DNA from: Darwinimomas sp045600945
Lineage (GTDB): Bacteria > Bacillota > Clostridia > Lachnospirales > Lachnospiraceae
Reading direction: 5' to 3'
Assembly: GCA_045600945.1 (NCBI GenBank)
Contig: JAZRYX010000047.1
Coordinates: 1-8,550 of the forward strand
DNA: 8,550 nt
Shown here: piece by piece, positions 6,311-8,550 of the stretch
How positions within the stretch are numbered: position 1 is the stretch's first letter
How the letters are laid out: every line of letters begins with the position of its first letter
Program-made: the position numbers and the translations under genes
The notes under the pieces: model-generated
Databases searched by the model: none
The model's input: only the letters and a program-made list of their open reading frames with translations
Told to the model about the DNA's origin: nothing

Positions 6311-7537
6311 ATGATACAAATAAGGAATATTAAGCAGCCGACTTACAGTACCTCACAGAAGGAAATCAAGTCCGGCAACACAATGATGTTATTCAATTTA
6401 ATAAGGGATAAGATGCCGATAAGCAGAGTAAACCTGTCCCGTAACTGCCCGCTTGCAGTTTCTACGGTTTCAAGCCTTGTAGATAATTTGATTCAAAAGC
6501 AATGGGTAATAGAAAAAGAAACCATTTCAACTTCAAGCAAGGGGCGCCGTGCAATTATGCTTGAGGTTAATGCTCAGATGGGATATGTCGTAACTGTTGA
6601 ATTACTGAGCAGAAGATACATATGTACTGTTTATGATATATGTCTTAATAAAGTAGCAGGAATTGATGTTAAAAACACCATTTATGACTCAAATCATATA
6701 GCCACCTCCATTCTTTCTTTATTAAAATCCTCAAAGCTTGACATAGGAAAGCTTTTGGGAATTCATCTGATTTTCCCCGGAACTATCGATAAAATCAGCG
6801 GAGATCTGATCTCTTCTACTGTATTTCCGGATATAGAAATATTAAACAGGCATCTTGCAATTCAGTTAAAAAGTCAGTTTCCCAAGGTTGATGTACAAAT
6901 CAGTAATAACGGAACCATAATCGCATTCAGAGAGTTTGCCCTCGGAAGCGGTCTTCCTACGTTACCTCTTTTATCCATTAATATAGATGAAGCAATCTTT
7001 GGTGGAGTTGTTACAAGTAATGAAAACAGCAATATGACATTCTGCTTTCCTGTAGAAATAGGGCACAGCATAATAGACTATCGCGGAGAGAGGTGTATGT
7101 GCGGAAACCGGGGCTGTATGGAAACACTCTGCACAACACCGGTATTATTTAAAAAGCTAAATGAAAATGCAGGATTGGATCTGACATATTCCGAATTATT
7201 CGGATCTGAAATCAATGTTGATGCTATGCACATTGTAGCACAAGAACTGAACTCCGGAAACAAAGATGTTGAGAAAGTGGTTCAGTCGTATACCCAAACA
7301 CTATGCACCGCATTATTAAGTACCATTAACCTGTTGGGTATACAAAGCGTACATATCGGCGGAGATCTGGCAATACTCGGAGAACCTTTTCTTAATATGC
7401 TGAAGACAACTTTTACTGCCTCCTTTTCGCCTCTCATCGGCACCGGTATTATACAGTTTGATTTGTTTAGCAGTGACTATGAAGATGTAAGAAAAGCTGC
7501 AACAATGATAAGTCTTGATGCCGTGTTTAAGGTATGA
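6311..7537 (+). CDS. ROK-family transcriptional regulator (XylR/NagC-like), kinase site degenerate
   Basis: The 408-residue protein has an N-terminal winged helix-turn-helix (about residues 22-85; ISRVNLSRNCPLAVSTVSSLVDNLI as recognition region) followed by a ROK sugar-sensing domain. The ROK zinc motif is intact: GH at 251-252, then CMCGNRGCME with Cys262, Cys264 and Cys269. PGTID at 156-160 and HIGGDLA at 348-354 also fit the fold. Catalytic features of sugar kinases are lost: the N-terminal phosphate loop (normally DxGxT) reads TVELLSRRY, and the catalytic NDA-type motif reads SNNGT at 198-202. It should therefore sense sugar without phosphorylating it. AGGAG (6299-6303) lies 7 nt before the ATG. 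It is divergent from the transporter operon, the usual layout for a local repressor released by the imported sugar or a derivative. Confidence 0.93.
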   Translation: MIQIRNIKQPTYSTSQKEIKSGNTMMLFNLIRDKMPISRVNLSRNCPLAVSTVSSLVDNLIQKQWVIEKETISTSSKGRRAIMLEVNAQMGYVVTVELLSRRYICTVYDICLNKVAGIDVKNTIYDSNHIATSILSLLKSSKLDIGKLLGIHLIFPGTIDKISGDLISSTVFPDIEILNRHLAIQLKSQFPKVDVQISNNGTIIAFREFALGSGLPTLPLLSINIDEAIFGGVVTSNENSNMTFCFPVEIGHSIIDYRGERCMCGNRGCMETLCTTPVLFKKLNENAGLDLTYSELFGSEINVDAMHIVAQELNSGNKDVEKVVQSYTQTLCTALLSTINLLGIQSVHIGGDLAILGEPFLNMLKTTFTASFSPLIGTGIIQFDLFSSDYEDVRKAATMISLDAVFKV

Positions 7538-7590
7538 GATTCATTATCCGTTTATAGAAAAATCAAAGCAATTTCCTATTATATGAAAAC

Positions 7591-7614
7591 CTCCCGGGAT
7601 ATTTGTCCCGGGAG
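7591..7614. terminator. Perfect 9-bp GC-rich hairpin, probable bidirectional terminator
   Basis: CTCCCGGGA (7591-7599) and TCCCGGGAG (7606-7614) enclose a 6-nt loop. Read leftward it is followed by GTTTTCATAT, a fair U-tract, so it may be the original terminator of the leftward isomerase remnant. Read rightward it lies 53 nt past the ROK stop and is followed by TCATGTTATC, a poorer tail. Confidence 0.68.
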
Positions 7615-7641
7615 TCATGTTATCAACTATATATTTCCCTG

Positions 7642-7908
7642 TCATATAAGCTCGATATCCATCATTTTACAGAAGTCTTTAACTGCCTCTGAGTAATCAC
7701 CGAATGCCACGATTACATGCTGGCAGCTTACCTTCTGTGCAAACTCTTCTACCGTACAGTTATCAGGGAAGATTTCAAGTGACGGCAGCTGTGGTGCCGG
7801 ATCATCCCATCCGTACTCATTCCATGCAGGCGGTGTCTGTGCCTGTCCTGTGTACATATGGAGCTTGTACTTTCCGTTCATATAGATGAGTCTTATGCAT
7901 GTAACTGT
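7642..7908 (-). pseudogene. C-terminal remnant of an L-fucose isomerase-family protein (leftward)
   Basis: The leftward frame encodes about 88 residues ending at a TGA at 7644-7642. An internal ATG at 7881 would give 79 residues, but the family-like sequence extends upstream of it (VTCIRLIY, back to about 7905), and the frame meets a stop at 7914-7912. So the 5' part is missing and no ribosome binding site is apparent. The segment GKYKLHMYTGQA followed by the ending QHVIVAFGDYSEAVKDFCKM matches my memory of fucose isomerase C-termini, in which an N/QH...GDY...FC..xGI pattern closes the protein. Full-length members have about 470-600 residues, so most of the gene is gone. Probably non-functional. 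The assignment rests on recalled family patterns, not a search. Confidence 0.7.
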
Positions 7909-8231
7909 TCGCTAAAGGTGATCCGGGATCAGGTTGGGGAACAAATGAAGGCCGTATCGCCGCATTCCCATGCACTATTTCAAACTGCAAGATAAGGGAT
8001 GGTAAGATTCATCTCTATGTATCAGAAGCTGAGATGACAAAAGATAAGATTGAAAATGAATATTTCGGTGTAGCAGGTGTCTGCAAGATTCCTAATCTTC
8101 AGTGCAAACTTGAGAAGCTCGCTCGTAACGGGTTCAAGCATCACACAGCAATCGCTAAAGGTCATATGAAGAAAGTCCTTACAGATGCATTCAAGTATTA
8201 TCTTGGATATGAAGTAATTGACATCGACTAA
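7905..8231 (+). pseudogene. C-terminal remnant of an L-fucose/L-arabinose isomerase-family protein (rightward)
   Basis: The rightward frame is open from just after a stop at 7902-7904 to TAA at 8229-8231, about 108 codons. It includes GDPGSGWGTNEGRIAAFPCT, DGKIHLYVSEAEMT, FGVAGVCKIPNLQ and GFKHHTAIAKGH, then a YLGYEV ending. This order (EGRI...FGV.GV..IPNLQ...NGF.HH) is the C-terminal signature of the L-fucose/L-arabinose isomerase fold. Family-like sequence starts upstream of the first ATG (8034), so that ATG is internal and the 5' end has been lost. The remnant abuts the leftward remnant head to head at about 7905. The two do not resemble each other closely, so they appear to come from different family members. 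Probably non-functional unless read as a fusion. Confidence 0.75.
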
Positions 8232-8258
8232 TATTGGAATTAAATATCGATCAAGGCA

Positions 8259-8338
8259 ATCAAAGCACCTTAGGAAAAGATTAAGTTAAAACATTGCACA
8301 AGACGTTTTAGCATGCTTTACTCCTGAGGTGTTTTGAT
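8259..8338 (+). ncRNA. 80-nt nested hairpin, possible structured RNA or element end
   Basis: ATCAAAGCACCTTAGGA (8259-8275) pairs along all 17 positions with 8322-8338 as plus-strand RNA, two of the pairs being G-U. The pairing continues as AAAG (8276-8279) with CTTT (8316-8319) across a 2-nt bulge, then GTTAAAAC (8285-8292) with GTTTTAGC (8305-8312), capped by a 12-nt loop. In the minus-strand RNA the two G-U positions become A-C mismatches, so rightward transcription fits better. It begins 27 nt after the isomerase remnant's stop and lacks a clean U-tract. I do not match it to a known riboswitch; a small RNA, a terminator variant or a short palindromic repeat are all possible. Confidence 0.4.
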
Positions 8339-8440
8339 ATTTACCCATATGAGATTGATTAAAGTGACGGTCAAGAATAAAAACCTATTTTAGAACAATG
8401 CTGACTTGGCGAGAGTATGAAATTTTTTCTGTAAATAGCA

Positions 8441-8446
8441 TATAAG
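8441..8446 (+). promoter_or_regulatory. Candidate -10 of a transposase promoter
   Basis: TATAAG (8441-8446), with a weak ATGAAA at 8417-8422 as -35 (18-nt spacer), could start transcripts near 8453, upstream of the hairpin. A competing candidate is the extended -10 TGATAAAAT (8468-8476) inside the hairpin. Its transcripts would start near 8483 and lack the left arm. Confidence 0.28.
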
Positions 8447-8458
8447 ATATGTGAGCAA

Positions 8459-8491
8459 GGTCTCCTATGATAAAATAAATCATAGGAGGCC
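8459..8491 (+). promoter_or_regulatory. Hairpin that buries the transposase Shine-Dalgarno
   Basis: GGTCTCCTATGAT (8459-8471) pairs with ATCATAGGAGGCC (8479-8491): 13 pairs, one of them U-G, with a 7-nt loop. The right arm contains AGGAGG (8484-8489), the ribosome binding site 9 nt before the ATG at 8499, so the site is wholly base-paired in any transcript that enters from upstream. This is the logic insertion sequences such as IS10 and IS50 use to stop outside transcription from making transposase. Confidence 0.72.
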
Positions 8492-8498
8492 TATTATT

Positions 8499-8550
8499 AT
8501 GGCAAAAGAAAAGAAACCGGTTCACAAAGTAGTTATGACAGAGGGTAAAA
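8499..8550 (+). CDS. Probable IS256-family transposase, first 17 residues (cut by window edge)
   Basis: The frame reads MAKEKKPVHKVVMTEGK and runs off the window. A short basic start followed by a V..MTEGK motif is what I recall for IS256 (mutator-type) transposases of Lachnospiraceae and relatives, in which RNIIQQLL usually follows. The DDE catalytic residues would lie outside the window and cannot be checked. The AGGAGG at 8484-8489 is well spaced but sequestered in a hairpin. With only 17 residues the family call is tentative, though the start codon and reading frame are convincing. Confidence 0.6.
   Translation, partial: MAKEKKPVHKVVMTEGK

Larger units (their letters stand above)
8411..8550 (+). 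mobile_element. Left end of a probable IS256-family insertion sequence (right end outside window)
   Basis: The transposase start at 8499 implies that the element's left end lies in the preceding bases. The change in character near GAGAGTATGAAATTTTTTCTG (start about 8411) looks like a terminal-repeat region, but the boundary is a guess because the right inverted repeat and target duplication are not in the window. The bases between 8339 and 8410 contain nothing else I can identify. Confidence 0.5.

Noticed and set aside
7704..7889. Plus-strand open frame of 61 codons opposite the leftward isomerase remnant
   Set aside because: It is the complement of a better-supported remnant frame, has no ribosome binding site and no recognisable motif.
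7895..7900. ATGCAT palindrome near the isomerase junction as a site-specific recombination site
   Set aside because: A 6-bp palindrome is too short, and no matching inverted copy near another breakpoint can be seen in the window.
8034..8231. A genuine 65-residue small protein starting at ATG 8034
   Set aside because: Family-like sequence continues upstream of this ATG to 7905 and no ribosome binding site precedes it, so it is the interior of a truncated gene.
1..8550. CRISPR array, tRNA or rRNA genes
   Set aside because: No regularly spaced repeats and no cloverleaf or rRNA-like conserved stretches were found on either strand.

Overview
The window looks like an accessory carbohydrate-utilisation locus from a low-to-moderate GC Gram-positive gut or rumen anaerobe, most likely a Lachnospiraceae-type Clostridia. 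The clues are strong AGGAGG-like ribosome binding sites, a lipoprotein sugar-binding protein with an Ala/Ser/Gly-rich linker, a ROK/XylR-type regulator, a sugar ABC transporter with no ATPase of its own, and the start of an IS256-type transposase. The taxon is inferred from style only.

Bases 1-6099 hold one leftward (minus-strand) operon. In transcription order it encodes a 346-aa alpha/alpha-toroid-like protein of unknown function, a class III PLP aminotransferase with a six-cysteine insertion, a solute-binding lipoprotein, two MalF/MalG-type permeases, and a Gfo/Idh/MocA oxidoreductase cut by the window edge. A bulged hairpin separates the binding protein from the permeases, and a second hairpin precedes the oxidoreductase. 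Bases 6100-6310 are an AT-rich divergent promoter region. A plus-strand promoter (TGGACA-N17-TACAAT) drives the ROK regulator (6311-7537) and a minus-strand promoter (TTGTTA-N17-TATTAT) drives the operon. Both promoters carry the same 9-mer, ACTAAAACA, each on its own coding strand, which makes it a candidate operator.

Bases 7538-8550 are rearranged. After a perfect 9-bp hairpin come two 5'-truncated remnants of L-fucose/L-arabinose-isomerase-fold proteins, joined head to head near base 7905, one reading left and one reading right. They look like C-terminal pieces of two different family members. Next is an 80-nt nested hairpin that fits best as plus-strand RNA, then the left end of a probable IS256-family element. 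The Shine-Dalgarno of its transposase is buried in a 13-bp hairpin.

Working model (inference): the transporter, powered by a shared MsmX-type ATPase encoded elsewhere, imports a small glycan or amino-sugar/aminocyclitol-like compound. The aminotransferase and the NAD-dependent oxidoreductase then modify it, with the toroid protein acting as a hydrolase, epimerase or lyase of unknown specificity. The ROK protein represses until an inducing sugar binds. The substrate cannot be read from the sequence.
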